The translations under genes and the position numbers were made by a program. DNA of 64,000 nt from DASRBO01 sp035653595. GTDB lineage: Bacteria > Actinomycetota > Acidimicrobiia > Acidimicrobiales > JAJPHE01. Each line of letters starts with the position of its first letter. The first letter of the stretch is position 1. The stretch is taken from NCBI GenBank assembly GCA_035653595.1, contig DASRBO010000098.1:3546-67545 (forward strand). The letters are read 5' to 3'. The notes under the pieces were generated by a model. The model was not told the origin of the DNA. It saw nothing but the letters and a program-made list of their open reading frames with translations, and did no database searches. Below are positions 23,719 to 32,608 of this stretch, piece after piece.

Positions 23719-25145
23719 GGGCCGATTCTGGCGGCTCCGCCGCCGTTCCGGTCCCCGCCCGCAGGCACCGCCGGGCCCTCCCCGCCCGGGGGCGGGCCGA
23801 CGTAGGAGGCTCGGGGCCGGAAGCGAAGGCGGTGGGGGTACTCCTCGAGGGCGTGGGCGATCCAGCCGGCGCAGCGGGCCACGGCGAAGATGGCCTCGGT
23901 GGCCCCCGCCACCATGCCGGCCGTGTCGGCCAGCACAGCAAGGGCGAAGTCGATGTTGGGGGCGGGCAGGTTCTGCCCGGCCGTCACGGACAGCAGGCGC
24001 CCGGCGGCCGCCCAGGGCTGGGACGACAGGCCCGAGCTGCGCATCATCTGCAGCAGGGCGGCCGCCCGGGGGTCGGGGCCGGTGTAGACGCGGTGACCGA
24101 GGCCGGGGACGGCCTCGCCCTGGCGCAGCCGGCGCCCGACCGCCTCGGCCGCCGGCAGCCCGGCGCACACCTCGGCGATCATGGCCCGCACATCCTCGGC
24201 CGCCCCCCCGTGCAGAGGCCCCTCCAGCACGCCCATGCCCGCCTCCACCACCAGGTAGGGATCGGCCCAGGTGGAGGCGGCCACCCGGGCGGCCAGGGTG
24301 GACGCGGCCAGCTCGTGGTCGGACAGCAGCACCAGGGCGGCGTTGAGCATGGCGAGCTGGGCCCGACGGGGTCGCCGGGTCGACAGGGCCGGCCACAGCC
24401 GGCCGGCTATGGACCCCTGGCGCACGATCCCCGGGGCCGACGCCCCGGGCGCGGCCGGATCGAGGCGGAGCTCGGCCACCCGCTCCGGGTGGGGGGAGAG
24501 GCAGTCGACCACGGTGGCCACGATCGAGCGGGCGGTGATGACGACCGCCTCGGGCCGGCGGTCGTGGCGCATGGGGTCGGTGGCAGCGGCGGCGGCCACC
24601 GCCACCCGCATCCGGTCCATCAGCGAAGCCCCTGTCGGCAGCCGGTCGATCACCGAGCGGGCCACCTCCAGCCCCTCCGGCCTGGCCTGCCACACCGGGG
24701 GCTCGCCGGCGTCGCCGTCGGGGTGCCAGAGCCACTCCGCCACCCGCTCGTAGCTGGCGGCGGAGCTCGCCTCCACCGCGTCCCAGCCCCGGAACCACAG
24801 ATGACCGGCCGGCTCCAGCAGGGTGAGGGCCGACTCGATCACCAGGTCGGCACCGCCGCGGCGGCCCCCCCTACGCCCCGGAGACGGACCGCCCGTCGCT
24901 TCCTGCGGACCAGCATCGACCTCCGTCGGTCCGACCTGGTCGGCGGCCCAGCGGCCCGATCGGCCCGCCCGTCGGGCGGCTAGGGCCCGGACCTCGGCGG
25001 CGTCGAAGCGGCTTCCCCGCTTGCCGGGGGTCCGGTAGCTGGAGAGGAGCCCCCGGCTGACGTAGGCGTACAGCGTCTCCGGCTTGACCCCCAGCAGCCC
25101 GGCGGCCTCGGCGGTGGACAGACGGTGCTCCTCCGCAATCGACAT
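23715..25145 (-). CDS. Citrate synthase homologue with N-terminal helix-turn-helix
   Basis: 476 residues from ATG 25145 (AGGTGA 8 nt upstream); GTG 25157 would add four. Residues about 8-60 form a MerR/excisionase-type DNA-binding motif (LSTAEAAGLLGVKPETLYAY, then SRGLLSSYRTPGKRGSRFD). A citrate synthase fold follows with LLSDHELAAST (His), VPGLGHRVYTGPDP (His) and PAPNIDFALAVL (Asp), the full catalytic triad. It may be an active (methyl)citrate synthase that also binds DNA, or a metabolite-sensing regulator. A perfect palindrome lies just upstream at 25170-25188, shared with the divergent CBS-citrate synthase gene. Cotranscribed with alaX. Confidence 0.8.
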   Translation of the reverse strand: MSIAEEHRLSTAEAAGLLGVKPETLYAYVSRGLLSSYRTPGKRGSRFDAAEVRALAARRAGRSGRWAADQVGPTEVDAGPQEATGGPSPGRRGGRRGGADLVIESALTLLEPAGHLWFRGWDAVEASSAASYERVAEWLWHPDGDAGEPPVWQARPEGLEVARSVIDRLPTGASLMDRMRVAVAAAAATDPMRHDRRPEAVVITARSIVATVVDCLSPHPERVAELRLDPAAPGASAPGIVRQGSIAGRLWPALSTRRPRRAQLAMLNAALVLLSDHELAASTLAARVAASTWADPYLVVEAGMGVLEGPLHGGAAEDVRAMIAEVCAGLPAAEAVGRRLRQGEAVPGLGHRVYTGPDPRAAALLQMMRSSGLSSQPWAAAGRLLSVTAGQNLPAPNIDFALAVLADTAGMVAGATEAIFAVARCAGWIAHALEEYPHRLRFRPRASYVGPPPGGEGPAVPAGGDRNGGGAARIGP

Positions 25146-25169
25146 TGCTTGATTCACCTGTCTTGGTAA

Positions 25170-25188
25170 TCAATGTTGACAACATTGA
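25170..25188. promoter_or_regulatory. 19-bp perfect palindromic operator between two citrate synthase genes
   Basis: TCAATGTT-GAC-AACATTGA, an exact 8-3-8 inverted repeat, with a TTGACA box inside it. It lies between the divergent HTH-citrate synthase and CBS-citrate synthase genes. The HTH-bearing enzyme is the obvious candidate ligand; this is inference. Confidence 0.65.
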
Positions 25189-25304
25189 GAAGACTAGTCA
25201 AGTATGAGAGGGCACACCGGGATACGGCAACGACGCCGTCCGGCCCCCGCCCGCCAGGGCGGGCGGGTCATGGAGAGACGAGCACACTGAGAGAGGAGCC
25301 GCTG

Positions 25305-26828
25305 GTGTCGATGCGCACGGTGGGCGACCTGATGACCAGCCCGGCGGTGACGGCCGGGCCCGACGAGACGCTGGCCGCCGCCGCCACCCGTATGAGGGAG
25401 GCGGGGGTGGGATCGGTGGTGGTGGGCCGCTTCGGCCAGCCGGTTGGGATACTCACCGAGCGGGACCTGGTGATGGCCACCGCCGCCGGGGCCGACCCCG
25501 ACACCGCCCCCGTGCGGGACTGGATGACCGCCGAGGCCGACTGCGTGGAGCCCGACGTTGCCGTGGAGGAGGCCTGGGCCAGCCTGGCCAGCCACGGTTA
25601 CCGCCACATACCGGTGGTGTCGGCCGACGAGCTCAAGGGCGTGGTCTCCATGCGCGATCTTCTGGGGGTGGCACAGATCCGACCGGTAAGCGGCGCCTAC
25701 ACCGACGCCCCCAAGGGGCTCGAGGGCGTGGTGGCGGCCGAAACCAGCGTGGGCGACGTGCGCGGCCTCGAGGGCTTCTACCACTACCGGCAGTACTCGG
25801 CCCTCGACGTCGCCGCCACCCGGAGCCTCGAGGACGCCTGGCGGCTGCTGTTCGACGGCGAGCTGCCCGACGCCGCCGAGGCGGCGGCCTTCGCCGCCGA
25901 GCTGGCCCCGCTGCGGAAGCTGCCGGAGGCGGTGGCGGCGGTTTTGCCCGCCATCGCCGCCTCGGGCGCCGCTCCCCTCGACGGGCTGCGCTCGGCCCTG
26001 TCTCTGGTGGCCGGGGCCGAGCACATGCGGGCCAGCCTCGACCTCGACCGCAGGGCCCTGCGGGTCGACGCCCTGCGCCTGTCGGCGGTGGTCCCGACGA
26101 TCGTGGCCTCGCTGCACCGCCTTGGCCAGGGTCTCGAACCGCTGGCGCCGAGGGAGGACCTGGGCCATGCCGCCAACTACCTGTACATGCTGAGCGGCGA
26201 GGAGCCCGACCCGGCTCTGGTGCGGCCGCTGGAGCAGTACATGATCCTCACCATCGACCACGGGCTCAACGCCTCCACCTTCACCGCCCGGGTCATCACC
26301 TCAACCGGTGCCGACGTGGGCTCGGCGGTCGTGGGCGCTGTCGGGGCCCTGTCCGGCCCCCTGCACGGCGGTGCCCCCAGCCGGGCCCTCGACACCATCG
26401 ATGCCATTGGCACAGCCGAGCGGGCCGAGGCATGGGTGCGCGACGCCGTGTCGAGGGGCGAGAAGATCATGGGCTTCGGCCACCGCGTCTACCGGACCGA
26501 CGACCCCCGCTCGACCATGATGCGCGAGATCGCCCGCGGCCTGGGCAGCCCGCTCCAGCCCCTGGCCGAGCACATCGAGGCCACCGTGCTGCGAGTGCTG
26601 GAGGAGATGAAGCCCGGCCACCAGCTGCGCACCAACGTCGAGTTCTACGCCGGGGTGGTGATGGACCGCTGCGGGCTGCCCCGCCAGCTGTTCACCCCCA
26701 CCTTCGCTGCCAGCCGCTGCATCGGGTGGTGCGCCCACATCCTCGAGCAGGCGGCCGACAACCGGATCATTCGCCCCAGCGCCCGCTACGTCGGCCCGCC
26801 CCCGCCCCAGCCGGTGCCCCCTCTGTAG
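25305..26828 (+). CDS. CBS-domain/citrate synthase fusion protein
   Basis: 507 residues. Residues about 4-125 form a CBS pair: VGDLMTSPAVTAGPDETLAAA, VGSVVVGRFGQPVGILTERD, then PVRDWMTAEADCVEPDVAVE and VVSMRDLLGV. A citrate synthase domain follows (LTIDHGLNAST, IMGFGHRVYRTDDPR, LRTNVEFYAGVVM). The third catalytic position, usually Asp in NVDFY, is Glu here. CBS pairs bind adenylates, so allosteric control by ATP/AMP is likely. GTG 25305 has GGAG 6 nt upstream. It is divergent from a second citrate synthase homologue across the palindrome at 25170-25188. Expected reaction: oxaloacetate plus acetyl-CoA (or propionyl-CoA) to (methyl)citrate. Confidence 0.88.
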   Translation: MSMRTVGDLMTSPAVTAGPDETLAAAATRMREAGVGSVVVGRFGQPVGILTERDLVMATAAGADPDTAPVRDWMTAEADCVEPDVAVEEAWASLASHGYRHIPVVSADELKGVVSMRDLLGVAQIRPVSGAYTDAPKGLEGVVAAETSVGDVRGLEGFYHYRQYSALDVAATRSLEDAWRLLFDGELPDAAEAAAFAAELAPLRKLPEAVAAVLPAIAASGAAPLDGLRSALSLVAGAEHMRASLDLDRRALRVDALRLSAVVPTIVASLHRLGQGLEPLAPREDLGHAANYLYMLSGEEPDPALVRPLEQYMILTIDHGLNASTFTARVITSTGADVGSAVVGAVGALSGPLHGGAPSRALDTIDAIGTAERAEAWVRDAVSRGEKIMGFGHRVYRTDDPRSTMMREIARGLGSPLQPLAEHIEATVLRVLEEMKPGHQLRTNVEFYAGVVMDRCGLPRQLFTPTFAASRCIGWCAHILEQAADNRIIRPSARYVGPPPPQPVPPL

Positions 26829-26854
26829 TCCGAGCCCGCTGACCCCGGTCCGTA

Positions 26855-26915
26855 CCCGGGTCTTTGGGTCCCAGGTCTGTGGTCTCCAGCCGTGGTCCCA
26901 GACCGGAGACCCGGG
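26855..26915. terminator. Large hairpin region between convergent genes
   Basis: Outer arms CCCGGGTCT (26855-26863) and AGACCCGGG (26907-26915) pair perfectly. Inner arms GGTCTG (26874-26879) and CAGACC (26899-26904) pair too. GGTCTCC/GGAGACC offers a competing stem. It lies between the stops of the CBS-citrate synthase and the first serine hydrolase; likely a bidirectional terminator. Confidence 0.55.
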
Positions 26916-26954
26916 CCGGTTCCGGTCGGAGAGGGGCCGGGCCGGGCGGCAGGG

Positions 26955-28400
26955 TCAGGGTACGGAGGGGCCCGGGGCCCGGTTGTAGACCCGCAGGCCG
27001 AAGCGCAGCCAGGCCACGGCGCCGTCGGCGCCCCGCCCGAACACCCCGCGCTGGCCGGCGGCGGCGGGCGGGTCGACGCAGATCACCTCGTCTTCCCCGC
27101 AGGGCACCAGCCGGTAGCGCGGCGGGGGTGAGGGGGTGCCGGGAGTGCCCGGTGTCATGACCAGGGCGGAGGAGTCGTCGGGGTCGAGCTCGACCGAGTG
27201 GGTCCACTCCGGCTCCGGCCCGAGGCCGTAGCGGCCGACGCAGGCGGCGGTGTCGAGCGAGCCGGTCGCCGGCCCGGAATCGGCCTCGACCGCCCCGGCC
27301 GCCTTCCCGAGGGCCCACCGCTCGATGGAGCGGTTGAAGGCCCCGGCGGCGCCGGAGTTGGACAGGACGGTGACGGCCATGCCTGCGGCGGGGCACATGA
27401 CGAACCGGCTCAGGTAGCCGTTGGTGGCCCCGCCGTGCTCCACCACCGTGGCGCCGCCCACCCGGCGGATCATCCACGCCAGCCCGACGTCGGTCGTGCT
27501 GTCGATGCCGACCTGGGGCGTGGTCATGGCCGCAACCGTCTCCTGCCGGAGCAGGCGCGAGCCGTCGGCCGCCACCCCTCCGGCCAGCCACAGCCGGGCC
27601 CAGCTCAGCTGGTCGCCGGCGCAGGAGCACAGGGCCCCCGCCGGCCAGGCGTAGAACGGGCGGGGCCAGGGCCGCTGCACCCGCGGTCCGTCCTCCGAGG
27701 CCACGTGGCCCGCCGCCACCCGGTGGGTGATCATCTCGTCGGCGTGGAAGAAGCTGTGGCCGATGCCGGCAGGCTCCAGCACCAGCCGGCGCACCGCCTC
27801 CGGGTAGGGCCAGCCGGTGAGCACCTCGAGGAGCCGGCCGAGCACGTAGTAGCCGGCGTTGTTGTAGGAGTACAGCTGACCCGGGGCGGCCAGGCGGGGG
27901 GCCCGCCACATGTCCTGCACCACCCGGGCCAGGGCGCCGTCGCGGCCGTAGTCCGGCTCGGTGAGCAGGAACCAGTCGCCGGCCCACCCCCCGGTGTGGG
28001 TGAGCAGGTGTCGCACGGTGACGGCCTCGCCCTCGCCCGGGGCGGCCAGGCGGAAGGCGCCCAGGTGGGCGGCGACGGGGTCGTCGAGGCCAAGCCGGTC
28101 GTCCTGCACCAGGGCCATGACGGCGGCGGCGGTGAAGGTCTTGGTCGTCGAGCCGATCTGGAACAGGGTCCGGTCGTCGACCGCCAGCGGGTGCTCGACG
28201 TTGGTGACGCCGTGGGAGACGACGACCTCCTCGCCCCCGGCGTGGAGGCCCACGGCCACCCCAGGCACCCCGGCCTCCTCCGCCCCCCGCTTCACCACGT
28301 CGGCCAGCTCGTCGGCCAGGGCGCCGGCGGTCACCCCCGCCGGGCCCGTGGGTGCCGCCCCGCCGGCGGGAGGGACGACCCCTGGTGTCTCCACCGTCAC
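26955..28400 (-). CDS. Serine hydrolase, beta-lactamase class C/D-aminopeptidase family (copy 1)
   Basis: 481 residues. Penicillin-binding-fold motifs: LFQIGSTTKTFTAAAV (SxxK), YSYNNAGYYVLG (YxN) and VVEHGGATNGY (HxG in place of KTG). The C-terminal roughly 100 residues form a lipocalin-like tail. No signal peptide is apparent. Relatives hydrolyse D-amino acid amides, D-peptides, beta-lactams or esters (EstB, DmpB, alkaline D-peptidase). GTG 28400 has TACGCT 7 nt upstream. Divergent from copy 2 and at the left boundary of the peptide/D-amino acid locus. The minus frame stays open far upstream, but that part is antisense to other genes. Confidence 0.85.
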   Translation of the reverse strand: MTVETPGVVPPAGGAAPTGPAGVTAGALADELADVVKRGAEEAGVPGVAVGLHAGGEEVVVSHGVTNVEHPLAVDDRTLFQIGSTTKTFTAAAVMALVQDDRLGLDDPVAAHLGAFRLAAPGEGEAVTVRHLLTHTGGWAGDWFLLTEPDYGRDGALARVVQDMWRAPRLAAPGQLYSYNNAGYYVLGRLLEVLTGWPYPEAVRRLVLEPAGIGHSFFHADEMITHRVAAGHVASEDGPRVQRPWPRPFYAWPAGALCSCAGDQLSWARLWLAGGVAADGSRLLRQETVAAMTTPQVGIDSTTDVGLAWMIRRVGGATVVEHGGATNGYLSRFVMCPAAGMAVTVLSNSGAAGAFNRSIERWALGKAAGAVEADSGPATGSLDTAACVGRYGLGPEPEWTHSVELDPDDSSALVMTPGTPGTPSPPPRYRLVPCGEDEVICVDPPAAAGQRGVFGRGADGAVAWLRFGLRVYNRAPGPSVP

Positions 28401-28407
28401 CGCCGCC

Positions 28408-28413
28408 AGCGTA
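28408..28413 (-). promoter_or_regulatory. -10 element TACGCT for serine hydrolase copy 1
   Basis: TACGCT on the minus strand, 7 nt before GTG 28400; leaderless start predicted. Confidence 0.5.
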
Positions 28414-28532
28414 GGACGGACCGGGGGCGGTTCGTAGGAAACGACGACGGCGCCGCGGGCCTCTCGTTCGATCCGACGCAGAACGGGGACCGCCGGATCC
28501 CTACCGTGATCGAGGGTCAGCGAGGAGGGGAT

Positions 28533-29921
28533 GTGACGATCGACGATCTGCAGGGAACGCTCCGGGCCCGTCTCGACCGGCTGGCCGCCGAACACGGCGT
28601 GGTCGGGGCGTCGATGGCGGTGCAAAAGGGCGACACGGTGGTGGAGGCGGCCACCGGCCTCACCAACCTGCGCACCGGGGTGGAGGTGACCACCGACACC
28701 GTCTTCCAGATCGGCTCGATCTCCAAGTCCTACACGGCCACGCTGGTGATGCAGCTGGTCGACGAGGGCCTGATCGACCTCGACGCCCCGGTCTCCCGCT
28801 ACCTCCCGGACTTCCGCACCACCGACCCGGAGGCGGCCGCCTCGGTGACGGTGCGGCGCCTGCTCAGCCACACCAGCGGGATGGACGGTGACGTCTTCGA
28901 CGACTTCGGCCGGGGCGACGAGTGTGTCGAGCGCTACGTCGCCGCCATGGCCGGCATCGCCCACACCCACCCGGTGGGGGCGTTCTTCTCCTACTGCAAC
29001 TCCGGCTACGTGCTGCTGGGTCGCCTGATCGAGCACTTCCGCCAGGCCACCTGGGACGCCGCCCTGCGCCAGCACCTGCTCGGTCCGCTCGGCGCCGAGG
29101 ACACCGTCACGCTGGCCGACGAGGCCATCCTGCGGCGGGCGGCCGTCGGCCACATCCCCTCCGGTGAGGACGGGGCCCTGCAGGTGGCGCCCATGTGGTT
29201 CTTCGGCCGGGCCATGGGCCCGGCCGGGGTCATCACCGCCCCGGCCCGCGAGGTGCTGGTCCTGGCCCGCATGCACCTGGACGACGGACGGGCCTCCGAC
29301 GGCACCCAGCTGCTCAGCCCGGGTGCGGTCAAGGCCATGCGCCAGCTGGAGGTGGAGATCCCCGACCCCTACGTCCTCGGGGACGGCTGGGGCCTGGGCT
29401 GGATCCTCTACCGGTCCGGCTCGCCGCTGGTGTTCGGCCACGACGGCACCACCGTGGGCCAGAACGCCTACCTGCGCATCGTCCCCGACGCCGACCTGGC
29501 CGTGTGCCTGCTCACCAACGGGGGCGGCGCCGGGGCGCTGTTCGACGCCCTGGTGCGCCCGCTCTTGGTGGAGCTGGCCGGCGCCGAGCTCAACCCGCCG
29601 CCGCAGCTGCCGCCGGCGCCGGTGGAGGTGGACCGCACTGCCTTCGTCGGCACCTACGAGCGCAGTGGGGTGAGCATCGAGGTCAGCCTCGACGAGGACA
29701 ACCGGATCTGGATACAGGCCAGGAGCACCGGCCCACTGGCCGGCACCGTGCCTCCGGAGCCGCCGAAGGAGCTGGTCCCGCTGACCGACAGCCTCCTCAT
29801 AACGGCTGAGCCGGACAAGAGGGTCGGCCGGCACGGAAGCTTCAAGTTCCTCGAGCCCGGCCCGGCCGGCTTCGGCTACATCCACTCCGGGGCCCGGGCC
29901 ACCCCGCGGGTGTCCGGCTAG
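28533..29921 (+). CDS. Serine hydrolase, beta-lactamase class C/D-aminopeptidase family (copy 2)
   Basis: 462 residues. Catalytic motifs: VFQIGSISKSYTATLV (SxxK), FFSYCNSGYVLLG (YxN) and FGHDGTTVGQNAY (HxG-type third box, here HDG). The N-terminus MTIDDLQGTLRARLDRLAAE has no export signal, so it is probably cytoplasmic. A beta-rich tail of about 110 residues follows the catalytic domain. GTG 28533 sits just after GAGGAGGGG (28522-28530), a strong ribosome-binding site. It is most similar to the copy at 51960-53393 (shared TGVEVT.. and FEDFGRGD-like segments). It starts the rightward run of GNAT, PucR and transport genes. Confidence 0.85.
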   Translation: MTIDDLQGTLRARLDRLAAEHGVVGASMAVQKGDTVVEAATGLTNLRTGVEVTTDTVFQIGSISKSYTATLVMQLVDEGLIDLDAPVSRYLPDFRTTDPEAAASVTVRRLLSHTSGMDGDVFDDFGRGDECVERYVAAMAGIAHTHPVGAFFSYCNSGYVLLGRLIEHFRQATWDAALRQHLLGPLGAEDTVTLADEAILRRAAVGHIPSGEDGALQVAPMWFFGRAMGPAGVITAPAREVLVLARMHLDDGRASDGTQLLSPGAVKAMRQLEVEIPDPYVLGDGWGLGWILYRSGSPLVFGHDGTTVGQNAYLRIVPDADLAVCLLTNGGGAGALFDALVRPLLVELAGAELNPPPQLPPAPVEVDRTAFVGTYERSGVSIEVSLDEDNRIWIQARSTGPLAGTVPPEPPKELVPLTDSLLITAEPDKRVGRHGSFKFLEPGPAGFGYIHSGARATPRVSG

Positions 29922-29936
29922 GGTACCGCCGCCAGC

Positions 29937-30833
29937 GTGGCTGAAGGACTGGACACCGTGGTGGCGGGAACAGCCGCCGAGGCCGCCACCGCCGCCGAGC
30001 GATGGGCGGACAAGGCCGGCGTGTCGGTCGAGCTGGTGGCGGCCGAGCCGGCCGCCCGCCAGGTGGCCACCGTGCTGTCCGCCGTGTGGCCCCAGCCCAA
30101 CGGGACGGCGCCCGTCACCCCCGAGCTGGCCTGGGCCCTGGCCCACTCCGGCAACTACGTCGCCCTGGCCGTCGGGCCGGACGGGCCCGTCGGGGCGGCC
30201 GTCGGGTTCCGGGCCGCCGACGGCGAGGGCCACCACCTCCACTCCCACATCGCCGGGGTCGTGCCCGCCCGCCAGGGGGGCAGCGTGGGCTTCGCCCTCA
30301 AGCAGCATCAGCGGGCCTGGGCCCTGGGCGCCGGCCTGACCCGCATCACCTGGACCTTCGACCCCCTCGTGGCCCGCAACGCCTACTTCAACGTCATGAA
30401 GCTGGGCGCCGGCCTGACCAGGTACTACGTCGACTTCTACGGAGCCCTGAGCGACGGCATCAACGTCGGGGACGAGAGCGACCGCTGCCTGGTGACCTGG
30501 TGGCTCACCGGTCAGCGGGCTGCCGCCGCCGCCTCCGGCGCCACCGGCGAGGTCGACCTCGCCGCCCTGTGCCGGATGGGGGCCGTCGAGGTGCTCGGCC
30601 CGGGCCCCGGCCACGAGCCGGTGCTGCAGGCCGCCCCCGCCCAGGCGACCAGGCTGGCCCGGGTGCCGGCGGACGTCGTCGAGCTGCGTCACCGCGACCC
30701 GGCCATGGCCCGGCGCTGGCGCCAGGCCCTGCGCGAGGTCCTGACCACCACCTTCGCCGAAGGGCTGGAGGTGGAGGCGGTCAGCCGCGACGGCTGCTAC
30801 GTCATCGGTGCCAGGAGGCGGCCCGCCCGCTGA
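29937..30833 (+). CDS. GNAT-superfamily acyltransferase, candidate D-amino acid N-succinyltransferase
   Basis: 298 residues resembling COG3375 acetyltransferases. Core: YVALAVGPDGPVGAAVGFRA, HLHSHIAGVVPARQGGSVGF (acyl-CoA-binding loop), ALKQHQRAWALGAGLTRITW and TFDPLVARNAYFNVMKLGA, where the PLVARNA segment is typical. In Geobacillus a GNAT protein succinylates D-amino acids so that N-succinylamino acid racemase and a desuccinylase can convert them to L-amino acids. The presence of an NSAR/OSBS-like enzyme and an M20 hydrolase in this locus makes the same role attractive. That is inference; acetyl transfer is the alternative. GTG 29937 begins 15 nt after the serine hydrolase stop. Confidence 0.7.
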   Translation: MAEGLDTVVAGTAAEAATAAERWADKAGVSVELVAAEPAARQVATVLSAVWPQPNGTAPVTPELAWALAHSGNYVALAVGPDGPVGAAVGFRAADGEGHHLHSHIAGVVPARQGGSVGFALKQHQRAWALGAGLTRITWTFDPLVARNAYFNVMKLGAGLTRYYVDFYGALSDGINVGDESDRCLVTWWLTGQRAAAAASGATGEVDLAALCRMGAVEVLGPGPGHEPVLQAAPAQATRLARVPADVVELRHRDPAMARRWRQALREVLTTTFAEGLEVEAVSRDGCYVIGARRRPAR

Positions 30834-30867
30834 CCCCCCGGTGCCCGGCGGTGCCACCATTTAGGCC

Positions 30868-32517
30868 ATGGCGACCGAGCCCGCCCGCCGGGCAGAGCCC
30901 GCCGCCGAGGCGCCCGCCGGCTCGCTGGGGCTGCTGGTGGACAGGCTGCACCCGGCGGTGCTCGACGTGCTGGCCGCCCCCCGGGGGCTGGAGGTGGAGG
31001 TCAGCCACCCGGTCATCCTCGATCCGGCCGACCCGGTGGCCCCCGACCCGGCCAGCCTGGTGCTGGCCGTCGGGGTGGGGGAGGCGATCGCCAAGGCCAG
31101 CATCATGCGCCGGCTGGCCTCCACCGGGGCCACCGGGGTGGTGTTCAAGCAGGCCGGGGCGGTCGAGAAGGAGCTGCTGGCCCTGGCCGACGAGACCGGC
31201 CTGGCCCTGCTGGCGGTGCGGCCCGGCATCTCCTGGGGCCAGCTCTTCTCCCTCATCGCCACCGCCTCGACCGTCAGCCCCCCGGCCGAGGGCGGGGTCT
31301 ACGGGGTGCCCCTCGGCGACCTGTTCGCCCTGGCCAACGCAGTGGCGGCCATGGTCGGCGGGGCCACGACCATCGAGGATCTCCAGAGCCGGGTGCTGGC
31401 CTACTCCAGCCTCGACCACCCCATCGACGTCCCCAGGCAGGAGACCATCCTGGGCCGCCAGGTCCCCTCGGAGTGGATGCAGCGCCTCCGCGACGCCGGG
31501 GTGTTCCGCCGGCTGTGGCAGACCGACGAGGTGGTGCACATCCGCGACTTCACCGACTTCGCCGGCTACCTGCCCCGCATCGCCGTGTCGGTGCGGGCCG
31601 GGGGCGAGCTGGTGGGCAGCATCTGGGTGATCGAGGGCGAGCGGGCCCTGGGGCCCGAGGCCGAGGGGACCCTGCGCCAGGCGGCCGACATCGCCGCCCT
31701 GCACCTGCTGGCCCACCGCAGCGCCCACGACGTCGACCGCCAGCGCCGGGCCGACGCCCTGTTGGCGGTGCTTGAGGGTCGCGACCGGGGCGACCGGGCC
31801 GCCGCCCTCCTGGGCATCGACCCCCGCGGCACCATGGCCGTGGTCGCCTTCGACTGCGACGAGCCCGACGACGCCGCCGCCGCCGTGCGGGCCCACCGGG
31901 TCGCCGACCTGGTCGCCCTGTACTGCGAGTCGTTCCGCCGGCGGGCGGCCTGCGCCGTCAGCGGGGGGCGCGTCTACGCCCTGGTGCCTGTGGGGGCGGG
32001 CGAGGGGGCCGACTCGGTGGTGAACCTGGCCGGGGCCATCGTCCAGCGGGCGGGGGAGGCGCTGTCGGTGCCCCTGCGGGCGGGGGTGGGCTCGCCGGTG
32101 CCGACGGTGGCCGGCCTGGTCGAATCCCGCCACGAGGCCGACGACGTCCTCGACGTGCTGGCCCCCGGCGCCGGGGTGGGTACCATCTCCGAGGTGCGGG
32201 CCCGGGTGGTGCTGCATCGTCTGGCCCAGCTGGCCCAGCAGCACCCCGAGCTGCGCGGCGGGAAGCTGCTGGCCCTGGCCGACCAGGACGCCGCCCGGGG
32301 CACCGCCCATCTGGCCACCCTGCGGGCCTACTTCGACTCCTTCGGCGACATCGCCACCGCCGCGGCCCGGGTGAGCGTCCACCCCAACACCTTCCGCTAC
32401 CGCCTGCGGCGGATAACCGAGGCCTTCGGCCTCGACCTGGCCGATCCCGAGGAGCGGCTGGTGGCCGAGCTGCAGCTGCGCTTCCTCGACACCACCGGGG
32501 AGACCGGGGCCGGCTGA
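30868..32517 (+). CDS. PucR/CdaR-family transcriptional regulator
   Basis: 549 residues. The N-terminal PucR-type domain (about 30-150) includes LVLAVGVGEAIAKASIMRRL and TGATGVVFKQ. A GGDEF-like middle region (TMAVVAFDCDEPDDAAA, then SVPLRAGVGSPVP) precedes the C-terminal helix-turn-helix LRAYFDSFGDIATAAARVSV then HPNTFRYRLRRITEAFG (PF13556). Such regulators activate purine, sugar-acid or amino acid catabolism in response to a small ligand. Within this locus it is the only transcription factor and the likely controller of the hydrolase and transport genes. ATG 30868 lies 34 nt after the GNAT stop. Confidence 0.9.
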   Translation: MATEPARRAEPAAEAPAGSLGLLVDRLHPAVLDVLAAPRGLEVEVSHPVILDPADPVAPDPASLVLAVGVGEAIAKASIMRRLASTGATGVVFKQAGAVEKELLALADETGLALLAVRPGISWGQLFSLIATASTVSPPAEGGVYGVPLGDLFALANAVAAMVGGATTIEDLQSRVLAYSSLDHPIDVPRQETILGRQVPSEWMQRLRDAGVFRRLWQTDEVVHIRDFTDFAGYLPRIAVSVRAGGELVGSIWVIEGERALGPEAEGTLRQAADIAALHLLAHRSAHDVDRQRRADALLAVLEGRDRGDRAAALLGIDPRGTMAVVAFDCDEPDDAAAAVRAHRVADLVALYCESFRRRAACAVSGGRVYALVPVGAGEGADSVVNLAGAIVQRAGEALSVPLRAGVGSPVPTVAGLVESRHEADDVLDVLAPGAGVGTISEVRARVVLHRLAQLAQQHPELRGGKLLALADQDAARGTAHLATLRAYFDSFGDIATAAARVSVHPNTFRYRLRRITEAFGLDLADPEERLVAELQLRFLDTTGETGAG

Positions 32518-32608
32518 GGCCTGCCGGCGGGCCGCTGTCAGGCCGGACAGCGGCGGAGGCCGATTTTGGTGGCAGGGGCCAAGGTCGGCACCGCCGGCGG
32601 CGGTCACC

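Noticed and set aside
28401..30860. Minus-strand continuation of the 26955-28400 gene into a 1301-residue frame
   Set aside because: The upstream part is antisense to serine hydrolase copy 2 and the GNAT gene, is His/Gly/Gln-rich like other G+C shadows here, and a good start with a -10 box exists at 28400.
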